From: Arion vulgaris
Lineage: Eukaryota; Mollusca; Gastropoda; Stylommatophora; Arionidae
Assembly: GCA_020796225.1 (NCBI GenBank)
Contig: CM036755.1
Span: forward strand, 13,605,494 to 13,669,493
DNA: 64,000 nucleotides
Direction: 5' to 3'
In this document: in pieces, positions 1-10,973 of the stretch
Numbering within the stretch: the first letter of the stretch is position 1
Layout: each line of letters starts with the position of its first letter
The notes under the pieces: generated by a model
The model's database searches: none
Seen by the model: the letters and a program-made list of their open reading frames with translations, nothing else
Told to the model about the DNA's origin: nothing
Made by a program: the position numbers and the translations under genes

Positions 1-516
1 TTTGATAGGGCATTCACCACACTGTTCTCATATGTACTTGACAACTGTTTGATAGGGCATTCACCACACTGTTCTCAGATGTACTTGACAACTGTTTGAT
101 AGGACATTCACCACACTGTTCTCAGATGTACTTGACAACTGTTTGATAGGCATTCCCACACTGTTCTCAGATGTACTTGACAACTATTTGATAGGGCATT
201 CACCACACTGTTCTCAGATGTACTTGACAACTGTTTGATAGGGCATTCACCACACTGTTCTCAGATGTACTTGAGAACTGTTTGATAGGGCATTCACCAC
301 ACTGTTCTCAGATGTACTTGACAACTATTTGATAGGGCATTCACCACACTGTTCTCAGATGTACTTGACAACTGTTTGATAGGGCATTCACCACACTGTT
401 CTCAAATGTACTTGACAACTGTTTGATAGGGCATTCACCACACTGTTCTCAGATGTACTTGACAAATGTTTGATAGGGCATTCACCACACTGTTCTCAGA
501 TGTACTTGACAATGTT
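1..516. repeat. 47-bp minisatellite, about 11 copies
   Basis: Head-to-tail units of 47 bp, recognisable by the core gggcattcaccacactgttc, fill the window from base 1, so the array starts outside it. Copies differ by single substitutions; the copy near 149-165 has lost two bases. The array ends where the last unit runs into unrelated sequence. The reading frame that begins here (466-735) starts inside a repeat and has no recognisable domain, so I do not call a gene. Confidence 0.97.
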
Positions 517-724
517 TTCCTCCCACGTTTCCTGACATATGCAATAACATCACTACCATGTTTGATACCAACTTTACTAAACAGTGATATAAATAATTTG
601 TCTAAACCATTCATATACCTTATTGTTTTTGTTCATCTTCTCTTTCTTGCTGTTGTTGTTGATAGCTCTTTTAATAATGAAAAAATCAATATGCTGTATT
701 TGTTTGTTATTGTATCCTTCTCTC
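517..724. other. Short unique A/T-rich spacer
   Basis: Single-copy sequence between two minisatellites. I see no domain, RNA or repeat in it. Confidence 0.6.
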
Positions 725-1385
725 ACACAAAGTAGTATTTATTTGTTTTTGTGCTTTCATTCTCTGTACACTACTAACACAAAGTAGTATTTATTTGTTT
801 TATGCTTTCCTTTCTCTGTACACTACTAACACAAAGTAGTATTTATTTGTTTTATGCTTTCCTTTCTCTGTACACTACTAACATAAAGTAGTATTTATTT
901 GTTTTATGCTTTCCTTTCTCTGTACACTACTAACACAAAGTAGTATTTATTTGTTTTTGTGCTTTCATTCTCTGTACACTACTAACACAATGTAGTATTT
1001 ATTTGTTTTTGTGCTTTCATTCTCTGTACACTACTAACACAAAGTAGTATTTATTTGTTTTTGTGCTTTCATTTCTCTGTACACTACTAACACAAAGTAG
1101 TATTTATTTGTTTTGTGCTTCATTCTCTGTACACTACTAACACAAAGTAGTATTTATTTGTTTCTGTGCTTTCCTTTCTCTGTACACTACTAACACAAAG
1201 TAGTATTTATTTGTTTTATGCTTTCCTTTCTCTGTACACTACTAACACAAAGTAGTATTTATTTGTTTTATGCTTTCCTTTCTCTGTACACTACTAACAC
1301 AAAGTAGTATTTATTTGTTTTTGTGCTTTCATTCTCTGTACACTACTAACACAAAGTAGTATTTATTTGTTTGTGTACTTTCATT
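725..1385. repeat. 52-bp minisatellite, about 12-13 copies
   Basis: Units of 51-52 bp containing acacaaagtagtatttattt and ending in gtacactacta. Two variants alternate in short blocks, one with ttttgtgctttcattctctg and one with ttatgctttcctttctctg. This block pattern suggests multi-unit duplications. No open frame of interest. Confidence 0.96.
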
Positions 1386-1632
1386 TCGTTTTCTGCTCTC
1401 ATTTCGTGATCTGTGGATTTGATGTCTTTTATCTGCGCATCAATACATCGAAGACTCTCATGATCGAATCATCGTAGTATTGCATGTGACATTTATCCCA
1501 CTATAATGTGTGTCCTATAACTACATTATTGACAAGAGTTGCTAGCCACTGAGCATCTTCCATCTCTTGAAATATCATTCATTTATTGTACTTTGTTAGA
1601 TATTATTTTTTGATTCATCCACCACCAGTGTC
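1386..1632. other. Unique spacer
   Basis: No gene or repeat recognised. Confidence 0.5.
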
Positions 1633-1760
1633 CTGTATGGTCCAGTATGGTGCACATGAATCAACTGTATGGTCCAGTATTGTGCACATGAATCAACTGT
1701 ATGGTCCAGTATGGTGCACATGAATCAACTGTATGGTCCAGTATGGTGCACATGAATCAA
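1633..1760. repeat. 32-bp tandem repeat, 4 copies
   Basis: Exactly four units of 32 bp, each with ctgtatggtccagtatggtg followed by cacatgaatcaa. One copy has a single G-to-T change. The 128 bp length is an exact multiple of the unit. Confidence 0.96.
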
Positions 1761-2667
1761 CTGTGTTCTTTCTAAGAATGTTTGTCAAGTTTCTTTTTCT
1801 TCAAACGCTCCACATGGACAACTTATTAACCACTCTGTGTGATTTATATGGGATCTGAGCCTAAGAGCGATTTTATTTGATTCCAGGTGCATAAATACCG
1901 AATGTTTTATAAAAGTAATAGAAAATAATAGAAATAATTAACTAACCATCATAGATTAGTTTAAGGTAACCGCCCACTCCATCAATATATATTTGTGTAC
2001 TATAATCTACATTCTAGTAGAGGAGGGGGACCTTAACTTCCCGGAATAGATAAATAATAGTAAATACTCAACTATAACCTAACTCAAAACCATGATTTTT
2101 CTGAAAATATTTGTCTGTAGCTTCAATCTCTACGGTTTTTCACTTCAGCAAGCTCAACATTTATGGTTGTACTGTTTTAAAAAAAAATGTGGAATGTATG
2201 ACCCCAGTCTTATATCTATTGTATTTGCTAAAATATCATTGATTATTTAATCCAGATACGTAGCAATGCAGTCGTGTGTGGTGCTCTGTGTAACCCTATG
2301 TGTGTAGTAAGAATATGTATTTATATCTCTCATTCACAGACTATATCACTAGTTGATGTTAGTGAGTGATGTACAGGAACTGAGATCATCCTTCTTAGAA
2401 TTATTTATGTACAGCTTAAAATCAGTCAATACAACGAATAATAAGTTAATTATACATCAACCAAAAATCAAGCACTTTACATTTCATAATTAATAATATT
2501 TACTCAAAGTCAGAAAGGTCTCTGTTTTGCCACCAGCTATGAATTTAGGTGTGGTCGTGACACCTAAGATTGATTTTTGTCTGAAAGCTTGCTTTCCTTA
2601 TCATCAGTGTCCCTCACTATTCAGGCGAGCAAATTCAACTTCAGAGGCACTTGTAATTATATCCCTA
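1761..2667. other. Unique region with a possible decayed MITE segment
   Basis: About 900 bp without a credible coding frame. Bases 2072-2117 resemble, at roughly 80 percent by eye over 45 bp, the inside of the MITE at 16607-16772; both contain tataacct, ccatgattttt or ccatgatttt, and gaaaat. The terminal repeats of that MITE are not recognisable here, so this may be only a distant relic. Confidence 0.35.
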
Positions 2668-3330
2668 ATTAAAGGATCAGGGATTCTGGTAGTCAAACCA
2701 TGTAGCATGTGCGCACACATTAAAGGATCAGGGATTCTGGTAGTCCAACCATGTAGCATGTGCCAACATTAAAGGATCAGAGATTCTGGTAGTCAACCAT
2801 GTAGCATGTGCGCACACATTAAAGGATCAGGGATTCTGGTAGTCCAAGCATGTAGCATGTGCGCACACATTAAAGGATCAGGGATTCTAGTAGTCCAACC
2901 ATGTAGCATGTGCGCACACATTAAAGAATCAGGGATTCTGGTAGTCAACCATGTAGCCTGTGCGCACACATTAAAGAATCAGGGATTCTGGTAGTCCAAC
3001 CATGTAGCATGTGCGCACACATTAAAGAATCAGGGATTCTGGTAGTCAACCATGTAGCATGTGCGCACACATTAAAGGATCAGGGATTCTGGTAGTCCAA
3101 CCATGTAGCATGTGCGCAACCCTTAAAGAATCAGGATTCTGGTAGTCTAACCATGTAGCATGTGCGCACACATTAAAGAATCAGGGATTCTGGTAGTCCA
3201 ACTGTGTAGCATGTGCGCACACATTAAAGGATCAGGGATTCTGGTAGTCTAACCATGTAGCATGTGCGCACACATTAAAGAATCAGGGATTCTGGTAGTC
3301 CAACTGTGTAGCATGTGCGCACACATTAAA
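2668..3330. repeat. 51-bp minisatellite, 13 copies
   Basis: Units of about 51 bp contain atcagggattctggtagtc and catgtagcatgtgcgcacac. Several copies carry one-base gains or losses (for example near 2766 and 3120), which breaks any long frame. The frames at 2527-2772 and 2806-2994 are translations of this repeat and not genes. Confidence 0.96.
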
Positions 3331-3424
3331 CAAAAACACATGGCTACAAACCCTGGAATTTCCACAATACTTAATCACTAGCGAAGTGAGTTATCATCTA
3401 TGCTCTCAGCGACCCCAACTCTAG

Positions 3425-4281
3425 ATCAGTTATCAGTTATATGAGGATATCATCATAGCACTCCGGACATGTCCATAGTTGCTCTGATCTCCGCTTCAGC
3501 AAATCCAGCAGTGTCCAGTGGCCCAACATGTCAGTTTGATGTTGATTAATCAATCTCCTTGCATATTTAGTATGTCATTCTTTTCGGGCTACACCAATAT
3601 TGACACCCATCTCTCTCAATCTAGTCAGCTAGTGGGAGTCACAGCCCTGAAACTCCTCTGTTCGGAAAGATTCTCTCAATGCATGAAGAATGTCATTTCG
3701 ATCCATGTCAGCTCCCTCTGGTATTGTAGCCAAGACAGCTAATCTATCAGCTCGTTCATTACCCCTAACTCCTGCATGTCCAGGGACAAAAATGAAGGTG
3801 ATTTCTCTGATCATTGTCTGTACTATTACCTCCAGCCAGTTGCTTCTCACCATTCCTTATTCGACTTTACGAATCATGCTTATGGAGTCACTGAGTTGTG
3901 ACCGTAACCACATGGACCTCCATTGTCAAACTACTTGTGGTTGTTGCATAGGCCCCACTGACCTCTCTTATTATTTTTCCTCCTGAGTGTGTTGAAAAAT
4001 CCCATGCACAGCGTTGTTGGCGAATGACTAAACCATCGGTGTAAAGAATCTGTATCATTGATGTTGTCATTCAAGAGGGCCTCAACCTCCATGTTAATCA
4101 GTGATAGATTATTTTGTTCGCAGTTTTTCTTAATAGATGTAATAACTGTGAAAGCAGTCTGAAATTGAGGTAGCACAGCAATCCATTCCTCTCCTGTTTC
4201 AATTCCTGAAGGATCACATATTTTCCTTAGAGTATCTTCCACATGACTCAGCCATGATCTGCCAACTAATAGAGTTACCAC
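3425..4281 (-). pseudogene. LINE ORF2 C-terminal remnant (RNase H and CPEC tail), I/Ingi-like
   Basis: On the minus strand two overlapping frames (4281 to 3931 and 4070 to 3888) and a third (3853 to 3629) together cover an RNase H domain. Visible landmarks are the first-strand motif YTDG, the glutamate motif TMEV, and the last motif VPGHAGVRGNERADRLA with its catalytic histidine kept. At least two frameshifts (near 4040 and 3860-3900) separate them. Further downstream, in frame, comes LWTCPECYDD and a stop at 3437-3439, followed by two copies of the heptamer ATAACTG (about 3425-3441), which looks like the true 3' end. RNase H after the RT is known from the I, Ingi and related LINE clades. The RT and endonuclease are absent, so this is a 5'-truncated dead copy. 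Closely related ends occur at 11430-11520 and 28690-28790. Confidence 0.85.
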
Positions 4282-4499
4282 CTTCAGAGCTGATATAATG
4301 GCTGACAGTATGTCGCAAAGTCAGTATACTGACTAATGTTGTATACATGACAAAGTAAATGCGCCTAGAGGTCAAATAAATGACCAAAAGAAATGGTTAA
4401 TAACAGCCAGAAATGTTTGCTCTCTTTATTAATTATAACTAGACTTAACTTGAAATAGTGTACCTCTATCTGGTTGAGATTTAGGGATATTAAACTGTT

Positions 4500-5090
4500 T
4501 ATAAAAAATGGTCAAAGTAATAGAGCAGTTCACCTATTTGTGTAGCCATTATGATTGCACTGTTGGAAATGTTAACAAAGAAATTATGCTACGAAATGTT
4601 AAAGCAACATTAGCTTTAAAAAGTCTCAATAAAATATGGAACTGCACATTTTATTTTTTTTAAAACAGTGATGAATTTTCAATTCCAATGCTGTATCAAT
4701 CCTAACATATGACAGCGAGAGTTGGAAAATGACTAAAGATGTAGAAAGTAAGTTGAATGCATTTGAAAATATGTGTAGATGCCTGGTAAAAAATAATGAA
4801 CATAAAATGGAAGGAATTCAGAAGTGATGAAATCAGAGAAATGTCTTGTCAACCACTAGTAACAACTGTTATAAGGAGAATAGGGAGATATATTTGGCCG
4901 TGGCACCAGATAACCTTCTGTTATCGGAGGCCTAGGTTTAGCATACCTTGAGAAGACATGATCAAAGAATACCACAGCAAGCATTGTGATTGAAGTGTGA
5001 GACAAAGGATTCTAGAAATAGAGGACGACCAAGGAAAAAGCTGAAACGAACTTTGCTGAAAGAGATACAAGACATAAACCGATACTGGAT
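4500..5090 (+). pseudogene. RTE-like LINE 3' fragment, degraded
   Basis: This stretch is recognisably the same sequence as 55490-55990, the C-terminal end of the RTE-like element described at 53811-56115. Shared landmarks include gagcagttcacctattt, aatatggaactgca, gagagttggaaaatgactaa and agaagtgatgaaatcagaga. It begins around the FTYLGS region and covers the post-RT C-terminal domain. Compared with the better copy it carries many indels and stops, and an extra segment of about 40 bp near 4897-4937 that contains an inverted repeat (gataac/gttatc). No open frame survives. Its 5' limit is approximate, and the 3' (ATT)n tail seen in the other copies is missing. Confidence 0.85.
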
Positions 5091-5811
5091 AATGGTCACG
5101 CAATAAATCAAATATATTCCAATGAAACTGAACCATGTTAATTACATCTCTGTACTAAGACAGGGAAGGGTCGGTTGACAAGTAGTTTGGACAAGTCGGG
5201 GAGAAAGTTGAGTGAAAAATGGCAAACTTGGTGTACTTCTTATGACAAACACGGATGTACAATTCCCCATAGTGATTTCCGGTGACCCAGATAAGAATCA
5301 ACAAATGACATATGTCTTTGAATCACCCTCCCCACCCACACACCCCTCCTCACGTGACTCTGCATGCACAATATGTAGTAAAATAAGACATTAAGAAAGT
5401 AACATTAATTTGCTTTCAGGCAAAAATAACAATTGTTAATCACTGAGAAAAAAACAAACATAACAAGTTATTGTTTATTTGATAACTAATTACACACAAA
5501 AAATATCAAAACAGCCAAAAATTCTAGACTTGTAATCCAAAGACTCATATACCATACATCGAGCTGGCCAAAAATAGAATATGATATACATTTGGTAACA
5601 AATAAGATTTCAATATACTTAGAACCACAAAAAAGTCTAGTATCTATAAATTCTCTATCTTTGTATTGCTTTTCAGTGTCATATTAAAGAAGATATATTT
5701 GGAGAGCATCTCTGTGTACAATTTACAGTCTCAGATATTCCGTCCATTCATCCTTGACACTGACGTCGTCTTGGTCGGTTTCCATTGTATCTGAATGTTA
5801 AATCTCTTCAT
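5091..5811. other. Unique region, nothing recognised
   Basis: A/T-rich sequence without a domain, RNA or clear repeat. The short frame at 5212-5394 has no recognisable features. Confidence 0.5.
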
Positions 5812-5873
5812 GTGCTAGTCACTTGTGCTACTCACTTATGCTAGTCACTTGTGCTACTCACTTATGCTAGTTC
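5812..5873. repeat. 26-bp tandem repeat, about 2.5 copies
   Basis: Alternating segments gctagtcacttgtg and ctactcacttatg repeat with a 26 bp period. Confidence 0.85.
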
Positions 5874-6011
5874 TGTGGTATAAATAGAACCATTTCATCT
5901 GTTATTACTGAATATAGTTCAATAGTGGTATTGTATCCACTGGTTTTCGTATCCCATCATTACTGGTTTGATATCTTCTTGAAATGTTGAATGTTCGCTG
6001 CAGACACTATT

Positions 6012-6191
6012 TAGAGTTCATTATTCAAATAACAATAGAAATATACCATGCTAGGGAATGAAATGTCTCGAATATTATACCTTTTTCTTCTTCATCTTCT
6101 ATAGAGTTGATTATTCAAATAACAATAGAAATATACCATGCTAGGGAATGAAATGTCTCGAATATTATACCTTTTTCTTCTTCATCTTCTA
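6012..6191. repeat. 90-bp perfect-looking tandem duplication
   Basis: Two adjacent 90 bp copies, each starting tagagtt and ending tcttcatcttcta, differ by only one base near the start (ttca versus ttga). This looks like a young duplication. Confidence 0.95.
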
Positions 6192-6404
6192 GCCCCTGGC
6201 AATTATCTATCTTCACTATTTTTCCTATATTAGAGCAGGAGTGAGTACCCTGCTATTTTGGAGACCCAGAAGGCTTCAACAACTTTAGGTGTGTAAGACA
6301 ATACCTAGAGTTGAGAAAACTCATACTGGGTAGAGTCTCTTAGTGATCACTGCAGTACCCCCTCGGTTTCATTGTAGTATAGTAGGTTCTCTAGAAACAT
6401 CATT

Positions 6405-7538
6405 CGTTGACCACACTTGACAATCTGCACATGATTATAGTCCAGAGCTACTTGTGCCATCACTCTAAGAACACCTACTCGTTGATCACACTTGACAATC
6501 TGCACATGATTATAGTCCAGAGCTATTTGTGCCATCACTCTAAGAACACCTACTCGTTGATCACACTTGACAATCTGCACATGATTATAGTCCAGAGCTA
6601 CTTGTGCCATCACTCTAAGAACACTTACTCGTTGATCACACTTGACAATCTGCACATGATTATAGTCCAGAGCTACTTGTGCCATCACTCTAAGAACACC
6701 TACTCGTTGATCACACTTGACAATCTGCACATGATTATAGTCCAGAGCTATTTGTGCCATCACTCTAAGAACACCTACTCGTTGATCACACTTGACAATC
6801 TGCACATGATTATAGTCCAGAGCTACTTGTGCCATCACTCTAAGAACACTTACTCGTTGATCACACTTGACAATCTGCACATGATTATAGTCCAGAGCTA
6901 CTTGTGCCATCACTCTAAGAACATCTACTCGTTGATCACACTTGACAATCTGCACATGATTATAGTCCAGAGCTACTTGTGCCATCACTCTAAGAACACT
7001 TACTCGTTGATCACACTTGACAATCTGCACATGATTATAGTCCATAGCTACTTGTGCCATCACTCTAAGAACACCTACTCGTTGATCACACTTGACAATC
7101 TGCACATGATTATAGTCCAGAGCTATTTGTGCCATCACTCTAAGAACACCTACTCGTTGATCACACTTGACAATCTGCACATGATTATAGTCCAGAGCTA
7201 CTTGTGCCATCACTCTAAGAACACTTACTCGTTGATCACACTTGACAATCTGCACATGATTATAGTCCAGAGCTATTTGTGCCATCACTCTAAGAACACC
7301 TACTCGTTGATCACACTTGACAATCTGCACATGATTATAGTCCAGAGCTACTTGTGCCATCACTCTAAGAACACTTACTCGTTGATCACACTTGACAATC
7401 TGCACATGATTATAGTCCAGAGCTATTTGTGCCATCACTCTAAGAACACCTACTCGTTGATCACACTTGACAATCTGCACATGATTATAGTCCAGAGCTA
7501 TTTGTGCCATCACTCTAAGAACACCTACTCGTTGATCA
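6405..7538. repeat. 75-bp minisatellite, 15 copies, open on both strands
   Basis: Fifteen units of exactly 75 bp contain tctgcacatgattatagtcc and gtgccatcactctaagaac. Since 75 is a multiple of three and one frame per strand lacks a stop, the array gives frames of 397 codons (plus, 6407-7600) and 421 codons (minus, 7612-6347), both of 25-residue repeats. The two recurrent C/T variants are silent in the plus frame (ACC/ACT and TAC/TAT) and change amino acids in the minus frame (Gly/Ser and Val/Ile). Neither product has a signal peptide or known domain. I treat this as a minisatellite with accidental frames. Confidence 0.93.
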
Positions 7539-8164
7539 CTCTCTGTGACCTTTGTGTAATCGACAGGGACGGAATCAAGTTGAGAAACCCGGTGCAATAA
7601 AGTCAATCCCACGCCTTTATACGTCTTTTTCTCTCCACCCTAATTCCCACCTTGACACCAGCAATTTCGTTCAGTGAACTTGAAAACTATTACTAAACTT
7701 GCGGTGATGTATAGTCTTATTCAGCAACGACCATTTATTGACAACTGTTTGTCAATCCTTGATTTGATCAAACAATACCAAAGTATAATTCCTTGTCAAC
7801 GGAAATTTAGCACAACTTATTTTGCGAATATTTCTAGTAAAAACAACTAACATTTCGTGCAGTCAAAATTGTATTTTCTTTCAGGATGTGTGTGCTCTAG
7901 ATAGTTTTTTCAAGAGACAAATTATCTTGAATAGAAATTATCATATGTTTGCAGTTATCCGTTGTAGAAGTAGAACTGAATGCCTGAGGGCAAAGTGAGG
8001 GTGTGTTCTCTTCTTCTTTGTGTTCGTTCTTTACCACCAATTTTAATCACTCCTTGTGATATGTTTGATCTTTGTCAAGAACGTGTCTACGTTGCACATT
8101 GATTTGGTAGCCCCTAAACACATAGACTTCTACACGTTTAGGACACGCGCATCCGATTTCAGCC
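7539..8164. other. Unique region, nothing recognised
   Basis: No domain or repeat seen. The frame starting at 8056 runs into a LINE 3' end and is not a gene in its own right. Confidence 0.5.
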
Positions 8165-8301
8165 AAAGCAGTGTGTTTAATCAGCGAGCCACGGGAACCA
8201 TCAGTATGCTTACTCTTCGATATCTCTTGGGGGAGACTGAGCTCCTATGGGTCTGCCCTGAGTGCAATAACGTCAGTTTAGTAACCAATAACCAAGCCAT
8301 A
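8165..8301 (+). pseudogene. LINE 3'-terminal fragment (CPEC tail family)
   Basis: A frame encodes FNQRATGTISMLTLRYLLG and then LLWVCPECNN, followed by GTAACCA-ATAACCA tail repeats near 8280-8293. The same C-terminus is present on the minus strand at 12500-12617 and 14092-14200. The CPECN motif also ends the I/Ingi-like LINE at 9126-11530, so this is the last part of ORF2 of a related family. It is a 5'-truncated copy of about 140 bp. The longer frame into which it reads (8056-8445) has no other recognisable sequence. Confidence 0.75.
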
Positions 8302-9125
8302 TGTTCTTTTTTCTATCCAAATGTCATTCTTTTTAAACTTGCTAACTTTAGCAAATTGATCAACCTTCTCTTCCTGGTTGGGTGTTGTTTTGTTATGTGT
8401 GTAACCAAATACATGAGTTATGTGAGATACATTTCTACATTATAAGCACACACTGACTATAGGATTTTGGCTCCCATAAATACTAACATAGTTTAATCAT
8501 AGTAAGTTAAAACGACAAACTTGCACAAGATTGTTTAGATTGAAGAACATATGTTTCAAAATGAAAGTCACCTTAGCAGATAGCGCCCCCCCCACCACCA
8601 CCACCACCACCAATTTCATTTTCCGTTGAAATGTCTGGGTAGTTTTTATGTAGAAAGGTTATGTTTAAAATCTGTATGAATTATGAGAAGTTCAATGGTT
8701 ATTTTACTAATAATAAATTAGCCCAAACAAAGTTTCACAAACACACATTTCATAACAAGTTTTTTAACAGAAGATTATTTTGGACAACAACTACACGTTC
8801 TTTGACTTGTCGTCAAGGTGGAACCACTTCTCTCTCCCTGATTGCTATATCCGGACACAACTAGAACGACATTACATTAGTTGCACTTTGCAGCTAACAT
8901 GAGACATCAATTAATATATATAATTAACTACAATGAGAGATACAATCTTATGAAAAGTATCGGGCTTCTGATTTGGCGAGTATTAGGAATAGTTGCAGAA
9001 GCTAATGTGCAAGTGCTCAGTCGCTGACACTTTCAGTTGGTAGAAATGGACAGAGCACCTATATGGACGTAGAGCACTGATCTAACAATAGGTGTAGAGA
9101 GGTCGATTTTAACTGGTTTTCCTAT
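8302..9125. other. Unique region with a small (CCA)n tract
   Basis: No coding evidence. A run of C followed by eight or so CCA triplets lies at about 8586-8613. The sequence just before 9126 may hold the 5' part of the following LINE, but I cannot recognise it. Confidence 0.5.
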
Positions 9126-9990
9126 TTGCAACACAGACCAGTCTTTTACGTGAAAATGGATTCTCTGCCTCGCAACGGAGTTCGTGCGTGTAGGTGGGGA
9201 TCCTTCGCAGATTCTCAACAACGTTTCAGCAATTCTAACACTACACAGAATCAGAGATACAGACCCAAGCAAGGTAGGCGGCGTAAAAGAGCGAAAAGAT
9301 CGGGTGCCAGGAAGAATATTTTGAAGTGTGAGCGACTGGGTCGGAAGAACGTACGCATCATGTACTGGAATTGTACCAGCGTGAAGCAGAGACGACCGGT
9401 CCTCGACAAACTCCTATATGGTGCCGACATCGTTGCCCTACAAGAAACCAACCTAGAGGGAAGGGACAGTCCGCATTGCTGGTTTTCATACCTTCTATAA
9501 CAGGCGGCATCTCGGACAGGCTATTCTTGTTAGGAATGACATGTCGGCATCTGAAGTAGACATGTCAAAGTGGAACTGCGACACAATGCAGGTACATGCA
9601 GTTAGAGTACAGACACATGTCCTCTTCGTCCTGGTGAACGTGTATGCGTGCAATGGCAAGGTCGATACACTGCAGTGGCAACGTTTATTCGACCAGGAGG
9701 AGAAGAACATCATCTTCTGTGGTGATTTCAACGCCAGGGGTAGACAGTGGGGAAACAACCCTACCAACAAGCAGGGTGAACAATTGGAAGACGCGCTCGT
9801 AACATCAGATCTGGTTTGTATCAATGATGGTAGAACAACCAGACTAGCGAGTCAACCAGGGGAACTGTGTCATTGATTTGGCTCCCACCTTGTTGCCCTT
9901 GTGTAAATGGAGCGTGCTTGGATATCACGACAGTGATCACTGTCCATGCTTGATCCTGGTCGGAAAACACAGAACATGGGAGCACAAAAT
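9126..9990 (+). pseudogene. LINE endonuclease (EEP/APE-like), frameshifted
   Basis: Three frames make up an exonuclease-endonuclease-phosphatase fold that nicks target DNA in LINE retrotransposition. Frame 9126-9500 carries a lysine/arginine-rich leader and then VRIMYWNCTSV and DIVALQETNL, giving the first Asn and the catalytic Glu of the family. Frame 9541-9876 carries LVNVYACNG and IIFCGDFNARGRQWGN, the GDFN signature. A third frame after about 9870 carries GYHDSDHCP, the C-terminal Ser-Asp-His motif. At least two frameshifts (near 9480-9540 and 9865-9880) stop it being one protein. All the usual catalytic motifs are still visible, so the decay is mostly by indels. Confidence 0.85.
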
Positions 9991-10114
9991 ACGTGCGCGC
10001 AGTTTTTAGTATGACACAGCAGGGTGTGATACTATCAACAAGATTAAGCGCAGTAAAATCAGACCACATCGCAATAAACAGAGGAAGCTGACACAGCCAC
10101 CATGGAGGAATGAC

Positions 10115-10973
10115 ATGGTCGATGAAGCCTGGCGGATCAAGAGGCAAGCGGTTAAATTGTGGCAGAAGGCCAGAAGGGCCACTAGCACACCACTTGAACA
10201 TACCAAGGGTCTGAAAAAGACATGGAAGAGAAAACTGTGTCCTTTAAAGCGTGTGCAAATCTGGCTAAGTGTCGCATGGGATGAATTCTGTAGTGGGCTG
10301 TGCGCTGAGAAGTCCCTGCCGACGTTCTGGAGATTCCACCATGGTGCTGCATGGTACTGCAAGACGTAAATGCATCCAGGATTTCCAAAGCACTGACTCG
10401 GCCTGGCAGAAGCCAGACGAAAATAAGGGTACATCTCTCCTCCAACGCTACATACAGCAGACAGACCACAATGCCGAGGCAGAAAGACTCATGACACAGG
10501 GGGCCATAGAAGAGCTTTGCAGCGCTGTTGTGTTGGATGAAGAGATATGTATAACTGCGGAGGTCATCAGAACAACACTGAAAACCTCTGGAAGCACTGC
10601 GACAGGGCCTGATGGCATTCGATACAAGGATATTACTGATTTATCAAAAGACGACATCGAGGAACAGGTAAAAGAATTCAACGTCAGCATCCAGGACGGT
10701 GAGATCAGGAAGGAGTGGCTTCATAGCTACCTACTACCATTGCCGAAGCCCAACAAAGATCACTCTCAGATAGCCGGCTACAGAATCATCAGAGAGCGAA
10801 ATCCCGTGGCGTTGAATGCAGACGTCAAAGCCATCATCGATGAAAACTGCAATGCAGACGACGTTGTGATCTACACGGATGGATCGGTAGTTCATCACGA
10901 AAATCTGCATGGGCCTTCTCTGCAAGCTCATGTGGCAGAATGGTCAAGGAAGCAAGTGGTGCATTTAGTATGA
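10115..10973 (+). pseudogene. LINE linker and RT N-terminus joined to RNase H start
   Basis: Frame 10115-10369 holds the basic linker that follows the endonuclease. The overlapping frame 10269-10973 (234 codons) then shows the N-terminal RT motifs: TGPDGI (about residue 118), LLPLPKPNKDHSQIAGYR (about 153-170). Directly after AGYRII it continues into a hydrophilic segment and DDVVIYTDGS, the first strand of RNase H. RT motifs for the active-site aspartates (the F-D and x-A-D-D motifs) are therefore absent. The join is in frame and uninterrupted, so it looks like a deletion of several hundred codons rather than scattered decay. It cannot encode a working RT. Confidence 0.82.

Noticed and set aside
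1..3330. CRISPR-like direct repeats
   Set aside because: Repeats follow each other directly without unique spacers, unit lengths vary by array, and the region is clearly animal DNA with LINEs.
6347..7612. 421-codon minus-strand protein of 25-residue repeats
   Set aside because: The unit is 75 bp and stop-free by chance on both strands; recurrent variants change amino acids in this frame, and no known domain appears.
8056..8445. 129-codon independent gene
   Set aside because: Its only recognisable part is a LINE ORF2 terminus shared with two other loci.
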